Assembly: GCA_020429905.1 (NCBI GenBank) | Contig: JAGQKX010000028.1 | Coordinates: 1 to 8,500, forward strand | Source of the DNA: a candidate division WWE3 bacterium | GTDB taxonomy: Bacteria; Patescibacteriota; 4484-211; JAGQKX01 | Direction: 5' to 3' | Length of the DNA stretch: 8,500 bases | Shown: positions 1 to 6,369 of the stretch, one piece after another | Layout: the number at the start of each line of letters is the position of its first letter | How positions within the stretch are numbered: the first letter of the stretch is position 1 | The notes under the pieces: model-generated | What the model was told of the DNA's origin: nothing | Database searches by the model: none | What the model saw: only the letters and a program-made list of their open reading frames with translations | Position numbers and translations under genes: made by a program

Positions 1-1
1 T

Positions 2-1549
2 GCTATACCAAATAAAATAATTCGCCGCGACGGTTACGTCTATAAATGTCTTAAGACCGCATGTTATTCCCTAACGGCGACACCGAGCCCAGGTCCGACC
101 CCACCAGGCCCCCAGCCTACGTTGCCGGAGGTGTGGTTCGACGAAGAACGCTGGAACTACATGGAATTTCAGACGATGATTTATCACAGTAATGATTTCG
201 AATATGATGTCTGTGTCCAAAATGTTGGGGATGAACCCATCACCGATATTAGGATTTATCGCCATTCCCGTGAAGACAACGAGTGGCCTCACAATATTTC
301 GTTGGGTGAAAATCCGGTTTCATCAATCAATACGGTTCTAGGTGCACCATATTTGCCTATGGAATACCACCACGGAGATACATATCCAGCACAGATGGAA
401 CCTGCTGGGGATTTGGAGCCTGGAGAAACGAAATGTTTTCTTCAGCACCACGATCATTTTGATTTAGCACGCGATCGAATATTGTCTGTACCGGCAACTT
501 TTCCGAAGGTCGGTTATAACTCTCCTCGAGATTATAATTTTGTATGTTGGTCCGGTGACGGTGAAGGAGAACGTTGTGATGGCAGAAAACTCCTCCTCGA
601 TCGGTCACTTACTGACGAAGAGTATTACAAATATTTTTTTGAAGTAAGAGACGTATCCGCGATTGGAGGATGTGGGTACAACGCATCTTCAAACAACAGT
701 ATCATCGGGCCAATCACCTATGAGGTGTTGTATGGAGGCGAACCTGGGCAAGACCGCGCCTCAAGATCTGTGGTGACGATGTCAATCCCCGTTGGAAATC
801 CGCTTGATGATGAAGCACATCCATTTGGATGGCCAGCCACGGGGGTCATTAAGGAAGATTGGGGAAATACCGGAATTGCGCAAGCTGGAGGTGCGTATCG
901 CAACCTACAATCTGGCGGTCGAAGTGAATACGACGAATATCTTTACTGCCCAGGAGAAGGTGATACGTATCCGATTGATGGTCGGCCTCGGGCCGGAGAT
1001 TATCTACATCCAGGTATTGATATTGGTCCCCCAGCAACATCTGCCCAACCTTCAAATGTGTACACCACACACGCTGGATATGTAACATTTGCGGGATATG
1101 ATCCTGCCTATCCCGATAAAGGTTACACCGTTCAAATAGAGACTGATTTCAATCGTGACCTTATCCCTGACGCATTGACCAGATATTCACATCTATTGCC
1201 AGGATCCATCCAGTTAGAGATAGATAGCCGTGATCGGGCCAGTACGTTCTCATCTAATGGAACGCGTTGGGAATACGGCACCTCACTCTACGTTCCGCGC
1301 GGTGCACTCATTGGTAAAATGGGAGATACAGGATCTCCAGGAGATCGACATACACAGTATGAGATTATGACGATTGATCCATCAGATCCTAATGCATTAC
1401 CTATCAACGGAGATATTGGTGGCGAACGCTGTATTGATAATCCATATTCGCTGGGTTGCTGGGTAACTGACCTTGAAAGCGAATTCTTTAGCAAATTACG
1501 GTTTGCACCGAACCTTGTGGTAGGACCGGTATACGTAAACCCAACTTAA
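2..1549 (+). CDS. Exported M23 (LytM)-like protein with degenerate active site, 5'-partial
   Basis: The reading frame is open to the window edge, so the gene starts upstream. The first in-frame start-like codon (TTG at 122) lies inside a Pro-rich linker and is not a credible start. The visible part is 515 residues, numbered from base 2. A Cys-containing tail of an upstream domain is followed by a Pro/Thr/Gly linker (25-40). Next is a beta-rich stretch (about 62-160) with 'VQNVGDEPITDI' and 'LEPGET', resembling Ig/CARDB-type adhesion domains (inference). After an unrecognised region comes an M23 metallopeptidase fold (about 290-475). Its H336-xxx-D340 and H397 (in YSHLL) are present, but the usual HxH is H450-T-Q452, so one expected zinc ligand is replaced. 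M23 enzymes cut peptidoglycan cross-bridges; this copy is probably non-catalytic and may bind wall or regulate a partner. Ten or so cysteines suggest an extracytoplasmic location. It ends 3 bases before the next gene. Confidence 0.85.
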   Translation, partial: AIPNKIIRRDGYVYKCLKTACYSLTATPSPGPTPPGPQPTLPEVWFDEERWNYMEFQTMIYHSNDFEYDVCVQNVGDEPITDIRIYRHSREDNEWPHNISLGENPVSSINTVLGAPYLPMEYHHGDTYPAQMEPAGDLEPGETKCFLQHHDHFDLARDRILSVPATFPKVGYNSPRDYNFVCWSGDGEGERCDGRKLLLDRSLTDEEYYKYFFEVRDVSAIGGCGYNASSNNSIIGPITYEVLYGGEPGQDRASRSVVTMSIPVGNPLDDEAHPFGWPATGVIKEDWGNTGIAQAGGAYRNLQSGGRSEYDEYLYCPGEGDTYPIDGRPRAGDYLHPGIDIGPPATSAQPSNVYTTHAGYVTFAGYDPAYPDKGYTVQIETDFNRDLIPDALTRYSHLLPGSIQLEIDSRDRASTFSSNGTRWEYGTSLYVPRGALIGKMGDTGSPGDRHTQYEIMTIDPSDPNALPINGDIGGERCIDNPYSLGCWVTDLESEFFSKLRFAPNLVVGPVYVNPT

Positions 1550-1552
1550 TAT

Positions 1553-2590
1553 ATGAATGAAACTGAAACATCAACAACTATGAGAGATCGCTTAAAATAT
1601 AATCAAAAACGTATCGTAGCGTTTATGCTCATCGTGATTGTTTTAGGGTTGGGTGCCTATGGAGTCATTCAATTTCTAAATCAATCTCCAACCACAAACC
1701 CCGGCAATCTGGCTATGCAGCCAACACCCACCTTGCTTCAAACCGAGCGAGATCTAGGCTTCGGAAATCCTATCTATACGGATACGCCAACCGAGTTTAC
1801 TTTTGAGGATCCGCTGAAGGTACCCGAAACAGTTCCCGTTTACAAAATACTCCAAGGACCTGAAGAATTATTTTCTCGAGAATCAGTAGCCGCGTTAGCC
1901 AGAGACTTTGGGTTCACTGGAAATTCCCAAGTAATTTCCACGGCGAATGGATACACCTATTATGAAGGAGATAAACAACTTACCATTCAACCCTACATCG
2001 GGATGGTCACCTACTCACGGGATGTAACTAAAGTTGATTCAAGCGACTCTAGCGTCAAGAATGTTGAAGGGGCGGCCGGTGAAGCATTAAAATTTGTCAA
2101 AGCGATCCATTTTGAAAATCCAATCTACCAATTTCCTAATAATCCTGTTGAGGCATACGATCTGTCTTCTGGTTTTGCCCAAAAAACTCCCGGTGCGCCT
2201 GTTAATGGTTATTTTGATGTCACGGTTCCATTGAAGGTAAACGGATTATCGTTGGTGTTCCCGCAAAAATTGTACGTTCGGGTGCACACTTCTGGAGCAA
2301 TCATCGCTGCAAATCTTTGGTATCCTAATTTGGACGTGACTAACCCGGAAGAAAGAAAGATTGTTGATTTTATTGAAGCCGCTAATCGTGCCGGAAATGG
2401 CCAAGGAGTCTACTATAATGGGCAGACAGCTGTCATCCCCGAGACAGAAGATTTTACATTTGCTCAGTCAGATCTCGCCTATTTTGTCTCAAACAAACTT
2501 CTTAATAATTTCAAAGATACCTACTATATTAGCCCAGTATATGAATTCACGAATAATAATGTACAAATGTATGTGTCTGCATTACCATAA
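1553..2590 (+). CDS. Single-pass membrane protein of unknown function
   Basis: This is a 345-residue protein of a family I cannot name. A short charged cytoplasmic N-terminus is followed by one hydrophobic segment (about 21-42), a Pro/Thr-rich linker, and an extracytoplasmic region of about 290 residues with alternating beta-like and short helical stretches and no cysteines. No catalytic motif is visible. The ATG at 1553 lies 3 bases after the previous stop. A second in-frame ATG at 1580 would leave MRDRLKYNQKR ahead of the membrane segment and is equally plausible; no Shine-Dalgarno motif helps choose. Its place between two wall-hydrolase genes suggests an accessory or structural envelope part of the T4SS-like machine, which is inference from context. 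A stretch near residues 120-160 (helix, then GYTYYEG and a beta hairpin) loosely resembles part of the 5092-5652 product. Confidence 0.85.
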   Translation: MNETETSTTMRDRLKYNQKRIVAFMLIVIVLGLGAYGVIQFLNQSPTTNPGNLAMQPTPTLLQTERDLGFGNPIYTDTPTEFTFEDPLKVPETVPVYKILQGPEELFSRESVAALARDFGFTGNSQVISTANGYTYYEGDKQLTIQPYIGMVTYSRDVTKVDSSDSSVKNVEGAAGEALKFVKAIHFENPIYQFPNNPVEAYDLSSGFAQKTPGAPVNGYFDVTVPLKVNGLSLVFPQKLYVRVHTSGAIIAANLWYPNLDVTNPEERKIVDFIEAANRAGNGQGVYYNGQTAVIPETEDFTFAQSDLAYFVSNKLLNNFKDTYYISPVYEFTNNNVQMYVSALP

Positions 2591-2596
2591 AAAATA

Positions 2597-5083
2597 ATGA
2601 CTGTATTGATAAATCGACATAAAAAGAATGCTCAGAGTTACGCCATCATTCTCATCGGACTCGCGATAGGTTTGGCAAGTTGGTTTACGGGTGGTTTTGG
2701 ATATTTCAAGACAATTGAAACGGATGCCGCTGGAGGACCTGACGTCGCTTGTATTGGCAATGCGGTGGCTAATTATATTGATGCGGTAATGGCGGGGATT
2801 GGTTCAACACCCGGGGTACCTAACAGTGATGATCTCCCCAACATTCGAACGTTATCTCCTGTTTTCAATATGACTTCGCCCTATTTCCAAGACATGGTGA
2901 ACACCATGGCGGGAAGTTCCGTATATTGGGGGAGTTTGGATGCCATCGGGGGCAACGCATATAACTTTCAAAACGGTCCCTATATCCCTGATTGGGTCGC
3001 CACTGCTCGCACTAATCCAAACATAGGAAATCGTCCGATGATATTAACCGAAATTGGATGGTATGAACTACTACAAGGTTCAGATATCGGTACAGCCAGA
3101 ACCAACCTTGGAAACTCAGCGAGCTGGATCAATAGCCAATCAAATATCTTGGGGAGCATGTTATTTAACGTTTTCAACACTAACGGGGGTTGGAGTCAGT
3201 ACGCGATCTCAGATAGCGATCTGTTTACTATTTGTGGCGGGGCAGGAAATTGTAATAAAGTGGGAGCCAATTCAGCCGTTTACTACTCATCTTCTGACGG
3301 TGGATTTTATGGGAAAGCGGGTCAGCATGGTATGCAATGGACCATTGAAATCGCTAACAACGACACCAACCGATCATTTCCTTCATTAATGCCCGGTATT
3401 AATAGTGCCCTTAACCGTGGAATCACACCCGTTATTCGTATTGGTGTCCAGGATAACAGTGGTGGATTTGATACTCCTAACGAACTCGTTCAATTCATGG
3501 AAGATCTTGATGCGTTAGTCAGTGGTGAGGTTTGGGTCATCATCGGTCCAAACGAACCTATCTCCGAATGTTGGGCTGCTCCCGGTTGTGCGTATGCAGG
3601 CGGTGGAAGTTGTAGTGGATCGATTCCAGGTGCAAATCAGGGGTGTTCAATTAGCGACTGGATAGCCCGCGGACCAAACGTCCCAATCGTCCAACAACAA
3701 TGTGCCTGCCCTCCTGGCTCCGGCACTCGTTGCGACCCTTTTGACGCCGAGACACCTCCCTCCAGCGCAGCTCAAGGACAGTTGGATGGTTCGGCCCCGG
3801 GTAACTATACTTTTTTTGATAATGACATCCGCGATTGGGTAGAAATTCTTCCCATTATCGGGGCAACGTCCGCCACGAACCCACCACCCGGCGGTGGTGG
3901 TCCACCAGCCCCTCCTCCTCCTGGAGGCTGTATCGCTTGTCCAATATTAGGCGGAAACGTAGGATACCAACAGTGTTCACCAACGTGGTACGGTCAAGAC
4001 CATCGAGGTACAGACTATCTCGCCGCTACCGGAACAACAACCTATGCGGCAGTCGACGGGGATATAACCACGGCCTCATTTAATACTACAGCAGGTTATG
4101 GATACCTCATTATTCTTACTGCCCCAGATGGCACACGATATTATTATGCCCACCAAGACCCTAATAACTTACCTGCCCTTGGTCCCGTAAGCCAAGGAGA
4201 TCCCATCAGTGCTGTCGGACCTGTCTGTTTACCAGCCAGTGATCCTAATGCTGGACCAAGTTGTCCGAGGAAAAATGTTAGTTTATGTGGAAATGTAAAT
4301 CCTGATGGCTGCACCAACGGAACAACCGATATCGCCCACCTTCACTTTGAGATCAGACCGCCAGGCGTAGGATATGATCCCTGTGACGCGCAAACTGATC
4401 CCCAGTCCGTGACGCCCTCAACTTGTCAGGGCTCATGTGCAGGCACTGGTACGTGTAGCGGAGGCTCAGCCCAAGTCAACTGTGATCCAAACGCACCAAC
4501 CCCAAGTGGACATAATGTAAAACCTGTTGCCCAGATGATTCCATTACTTCAGAATTCACCACGGTTCGCCCAAACTGATACCGATAACCTGCAGACCTGT
4601 TATAACGATGTTATCAATCAGGCACAGGCAGCAGGAGTAGATCCCGCGTTTGCCATGTCCATTTGGATAGAAGAGTCGGCAGCGAGTAACTACTGTGAAT
4701 TCCCGGTAGTTGGAGATTTCGGATGTGTCAGCGGAAACGTACCCCAAAGTAACTTCCAATCACAAATTAGCTGTTTCTTTAATACCTTTAACTCTTATTT
4801 GACGTACGGCGGTAATTTTCAAGCCTGCCGTGAGGCCGGCTGTGCTCCAGGTGTCGAGCAACTCGACGTGAAGAAATATCTCTGTACATTTTCAGATGGA
4901 CCTGGCACATGTGCCGCTCAAACACCCCCCGACCAGTGGGTAAATTCTAATTTCTATAACAGCATGCATGCTGCATACCAAATTGTTCATGCAAGTAGCG
5001 ATGATTTCGACGACAGTTGTATTTTGCCATCGAGCGATGTCAGTAACTCAGGCTGTTCATTAACTACTTCTTGCAGTTACTAA
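2597..5083 (+). CDS. Membrane-anchored multidomain wall hydrolase: GH-A-like + M23 + lysozyme/SLT-like
   Basis: This 828-residue protein has an N-terminal hydrophobic anchor (about 15-37) and about 33 cysteines, all after residue 50, indicating an exported, probably disulfide-bonded protein. Residues about 50-335 look like a clan GH-A glycosidase barrel in swapped order. LSPVFN (86-91), GGNAYN (118-123), TEIGW (nucleophile-like E152) and SMLFNVFN (187-194) precede ITPVIRIG (276-283) and GPNEP (acid/base-like E320). A Pro/Gly linker (about 427-445) leads to an M23 peptidase with all expected residues: H469-xxx-D473, H519, H581-L-H583. A Cys-rich insertion sits before HLHFE. The C-terminal part (about 640-800) has AGVDPAFAMSIWIEES, typical of lytic transglycosylase/lysozyme folds, with E693 the likely catalytic acid. 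Inferred role: cutting glycan and peptide bonds of peptidoglycan for T4SS assembly or attack on another cell, like VirB1- or CwlT-type enzymes. The M23 call is strongest; the GH-A permutation is by eye only. Confidence 0.9.
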   Translation: MTVLINRHKKNAQSYAIILIGLAIGLASWFTGGFGYFKTIETDAAGGPDVACIGNAVANYIDAVMAGIGSTPGVPNSDDLPNIRTLSPVFNMTSPYFQDMVNTMAGSSVYWGSLDAIGGNAYNFQNGPYIPDWVATARTNPNIGNRPMILTEIGWYELLQGSDIGTARTNLGNSASWINSQSNILGSMLFNVFNTNGGWSQYAISDSDLFTICGGAGNCNKVGANSAVYYSSSDGGFYGKAGQHGMQWTIEIANNDTNRSFPSLMPGINSALNRGITPVIRIGVQDNSGGFDTPNELVQFMEDLDALVSGEVWVIIGPNEPISECWAAPGCAYAGGGSCSGSIPGANQGCSISDWIARGPNVPIVQQQCACPPGSGTRCDPFDAETPPSSAAQGQLDGSAPGNYTFFDNDIRDWVEILPIIGATSATNPPPGGGGPPAPPPPGGCIACPILGGNVGYQQCSPTWYGQDHRGTDYLAATGTTTYAAVDGDITTASFNTTAGYGYLIILTAPDGTRYYYAHQDPNNLPALGPVSQGDPISAVGPVCLPASDPNAGPSCPRKNVSLCGNVNPDGCTNGTTDIAHLHFEIRPPGVGYDPCDAQTDPQSVTPSTCQGSCAGTGTCSGGSAQVNCDPNAPTPSGHNVKPVAQMIPLLQNSPRFAQTDTDNLQTCYNDVINQAQAAGVDPAFAMSIWIEESAASNYCEFPVVGDFGCVSGNVPQSNFQSQISCFFNTFNSYLTYGGNFQACREAGCAPGVEQLDVKKYLCTFSDGPGTCAAQTPPDQWVNSNFYNSMHAAYQIVHASSDDFDDSCILPSSDVSNSGCSLTTSCSY

Positions 5084-5091
5084 ATAAACCT

Positions 5092-5652
5092 ATGAAAAAT
5101 AAACAAAAACTAATCATTTTTGCGCTTTCCATTATCGTCGCGTTAACGGCTACTATTTCGATCGGTCAACGTTTTCAAGAGCCGACTTCTCAACCGTACG
5201 AAACGTATAAATCTTTTATTGATACCCCTGTATCGAAAATCAGTGCGAGAGATATACGCAACACACTGGGGAATCCGGTAACGACCGAATATCAATTTGA
5301 GGACGGTGTTACCTATTATGAATATACTTCTCCGGATGTACCCTACCGTCAACGAGTTTGGACTGATACCAATGGAAAAATACTGGCAATATTGTTGCAA
5401 ATACCGTCTTCCCAACAAGAAGATCAAGACGCAGTACTCCAAAAATACGAAAGCGATAATTTGAACCATTTTAGTTATATGCGAGAGTATGGAAACGTAA
5501 CCAATGTGGCGTACCCACTCGAAGGGAAGACCTATATTATTGACCAGAAAACTCAAAAGGTTGTTGCTGTCAGATTATACGATGCCATGGAGTTAGAAGC
5601 GTATCAACAGATCTTTGTACAACAAGGTGAAGGAGATACAGATACCTACTAA
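5092..5652 (+). CDS. Small membrane-anchored protein of unknown function
   Basis: This is a 186-residue protein. A Lys-rich N-terminus (MKNKQK) is followed by a hydrophobic segment (about 6-25) that could be an anchor or a signal peptide, then an extracytoplasmic region. Around residues 48-105 the pattern is a short helix, 'LGNPVTTEY', then several beta strands with VTYYEYTS and VWTDTNGKILAI. This loosely recalls small SmpA/BamE-type alpha-beta folds, but I cannot assign it to a family. I chose the ATG at 5092, 8 bases after the previous stop. The frame stays open to a TTG at 5071, but that would overlap the previous gene and add seven residues with no benefit. It is the last gene before a 126-base gap, so probably the last of the upstream block. 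No cysteines or catalytic motifs are seen. Confidence 0.82.
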   Translation: MKNKQKLIIFALSIIVALTATISIGQRFQEPTSQPYETYKSFIDTPVSKISARDIRNTLGNPVTTEYQFEDGVTYYEYTSPDVPYRQRVWTDTNGKILAILLQIPSSQQEDQDAVLQKYESDNLNHFSYMREYGNVTNVAYPLEGKTYIIDQKTQKVVAVRLYDAMELEAYQQIFVQQGEGDTDTY

Positions 5653-5702
5653 AAACTGCCCTCATTCTAAAAAATATATTCTGGAATTCTTAAATAATGC
5701 CT

Positions 5703-5730
5703 TTTACTTCAACAAGTTTTACACTATACT
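5703..5730 (+). promoter_or_regulatory. Candidate sigma70-type promoter upstream of prgI
   Basis: TTTACT (5703-5708) matches the -35 consensus at 4 of 6 bases and TATACT (5725-5730) matches the -10 consensus at 5 of 6, with a 16-base spacer. It sits in the only sizeable intergenic gap of the window (5653-5778), as expected for a promoter driving prgI and the genes after it. A start of transcription near 5737 would give a leader of about 40 bases holding the inverted repeat at 5746-5767. The region is AT-rich, so chance matches are possible. No intrinsic terminator is visible between 5653 and 5702, so read-through from the upstream block is also possible. Confidence 0.45.
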
Positions 5731-5745
5731 GTAACTAGATTACCG

Positions 5746-5767
5746 CGTTTTTACGATGGTAAAAACG
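5746..5767 (+). promoter_or_regulatory. Perfect 9-bp inverted repeat with 4-base loop in the prgI leader
   Basis: CGTTTTTAC (5746-5754) and GTAAAAACG (5759-5767) are exact reverse complements around the loop GATG. The repeat lies about 16 bases downstream of the candidate -10 box and ends 11 bases before the GTG start of prgI. It could be a DNA operator for a dimeric repressor, or an RNA hairpin affecting access of ribosomes to the start. It is not a convincing intrinsic terminator because the arms are AT-rich and no T-run follows the right arm. The symmetry is seen directly; the function is inferred. Confidence 0.5.
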
Positions 5768-5778
5768 TTGTTGCACAA

Positions 5779-6369
5779 GTGCCATTTACACATAAGATTC
5801 CTCAAAACGTGACCAAGTTCGAGAGTAAAATTATCGGTCAGTTTACTCCCAAACAATTTATCTACCTTGCGGTAGGAGGCTTAGCCATCATGCTCTTCTT
5901 CATGCTTCCGTTCCCCGGAATAATAAGAATTGGAGCGGTATTGGTTATTGCTCCTGTTTCGGTCTTGCTGGCGATTGTTAGTTTTGGCGGACGAAGAACA
6001 GACACGTGGGTCGTTATGTTTTTGGGAGCTGCAGCTAAACCAACATTGCGTGTCTGGAAAAAAGAAGCTGTTCCACCCGAAACATTGCTTCCATCCTATG
6101 TTGTTCCTCATGTGAAAACAGCTAAGAGTTCCAAGACCTCTAATGATCTTGAAGATTTCCTGAACTTCTGGCGAACCCAAGAACAGAAAAAAGATTACAG
6201 CGATGAAGAGAAAGCGTTTCTGCAAAAAATTTCTATGCTTTCGCGACAATACGAGCCGACACAATCTGGACAGACTGTGCCCCAAAATATACAACCAATT
6301 TCAGCTTCATCAACCATACCAAATGTGAATGTTACCGAAGAAAGTGAAGCTCGCAATATCGAACCATGA
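5779..6369 (+). CDS. prgI: PrgI-family T4SS inner-membrane protein
   Basis: The product has 196 residues. The N-terminus carries the family pattern 'KIPQNVTKFESKIIGQFTPKQF', broken here as KIPQNV (6-11) and KIIGQFTPKQF (17-27). Two membrane segments follow (about 27-45 and 48-68), then the amphipathic stretch ending near LRVWKKE (about 90-96). PrgI/VirB3-like proteins sit in the inner membrane and work with the VirB4-type ATPase of T4SS; here the gene is one gene upstream of a VirB4/TraC-like start, supporting the call. The start is GTG at 5779: upstream codons in this frame offer no ATG, GTG or TTG back to the candidate promoter, and the family motif begins right after it. The C-terminal 100 residues are a polar extension (acidic and Lys-rich, then Ser/Thr/Gln-rich) that looks disordered and makes the protein longer than many PrgI proteins. 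The stop overlaps the next start (ATGA). Confidence 0.88.
   Translation: MPFTHKIPQNVTKFESKIIGQFTPKQFIYLAVGGLAIMLFFMLPFPGIIRIGAVLVIAPVSVLLAIVSFGGRRTDTWVVMFLGAAAKPTLRVWKKEAVPPETLLPSYVVPHVKTAKSSKTSNDLEDFLNFWRTQEQKKDYSDEEKAFLQKISMLSRQYEPTQSGQTVPQNIQPISASSTIPNVNVTEESEARNIEP

Noticed and set aside
122..124. TTG as the start of the first gene
   Set aside because: The frame is open back to base 2, and the codons before 122 encode a plausible Pro-rich linker and domain tail, so the gene begins outside the window.
5071..5091. TTG start seven codons upstream of the small membrane protein
   Set aside because: It would overlap the end of the hydrolase gene, and the ATG at 5092 directly precedes a typical Lys-rich N-terminus and hydrophobic segment.
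5143..5556. Open frame of 137 codons on the minus strand
   Set aside because: It lies fully inside the 5092-5652 gene, its translation looks unnatural, and no promoter or neighbour on that strand supports it. The same applies to the minus-strand frame at 5881-6294 and the shorter ones elsewhere.
5746..5780. Rho-independent terminator before prgI
   Set aside because: The hairpin arms are AT-rich and the right arm is followed by TTGTTGCAC rather than a T-run.
5756..5812. Short upstream ORF (ATG in the hairpin loop, 18 codons) overlapping the prgI start
   Set aside because: No ribosome site is visible, the product has no recognisable features, and ORFs this short are expected by chance. A leader-peptide role cannot be excluded.
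6366..6369. Alternative genetic code with TGA read as Gly, as in some CPR lineages
   Set aside because: The prgI frame ends in TGA exactly at the ATGA overlap with the next start, and no long gene in the window has an internal TGA.
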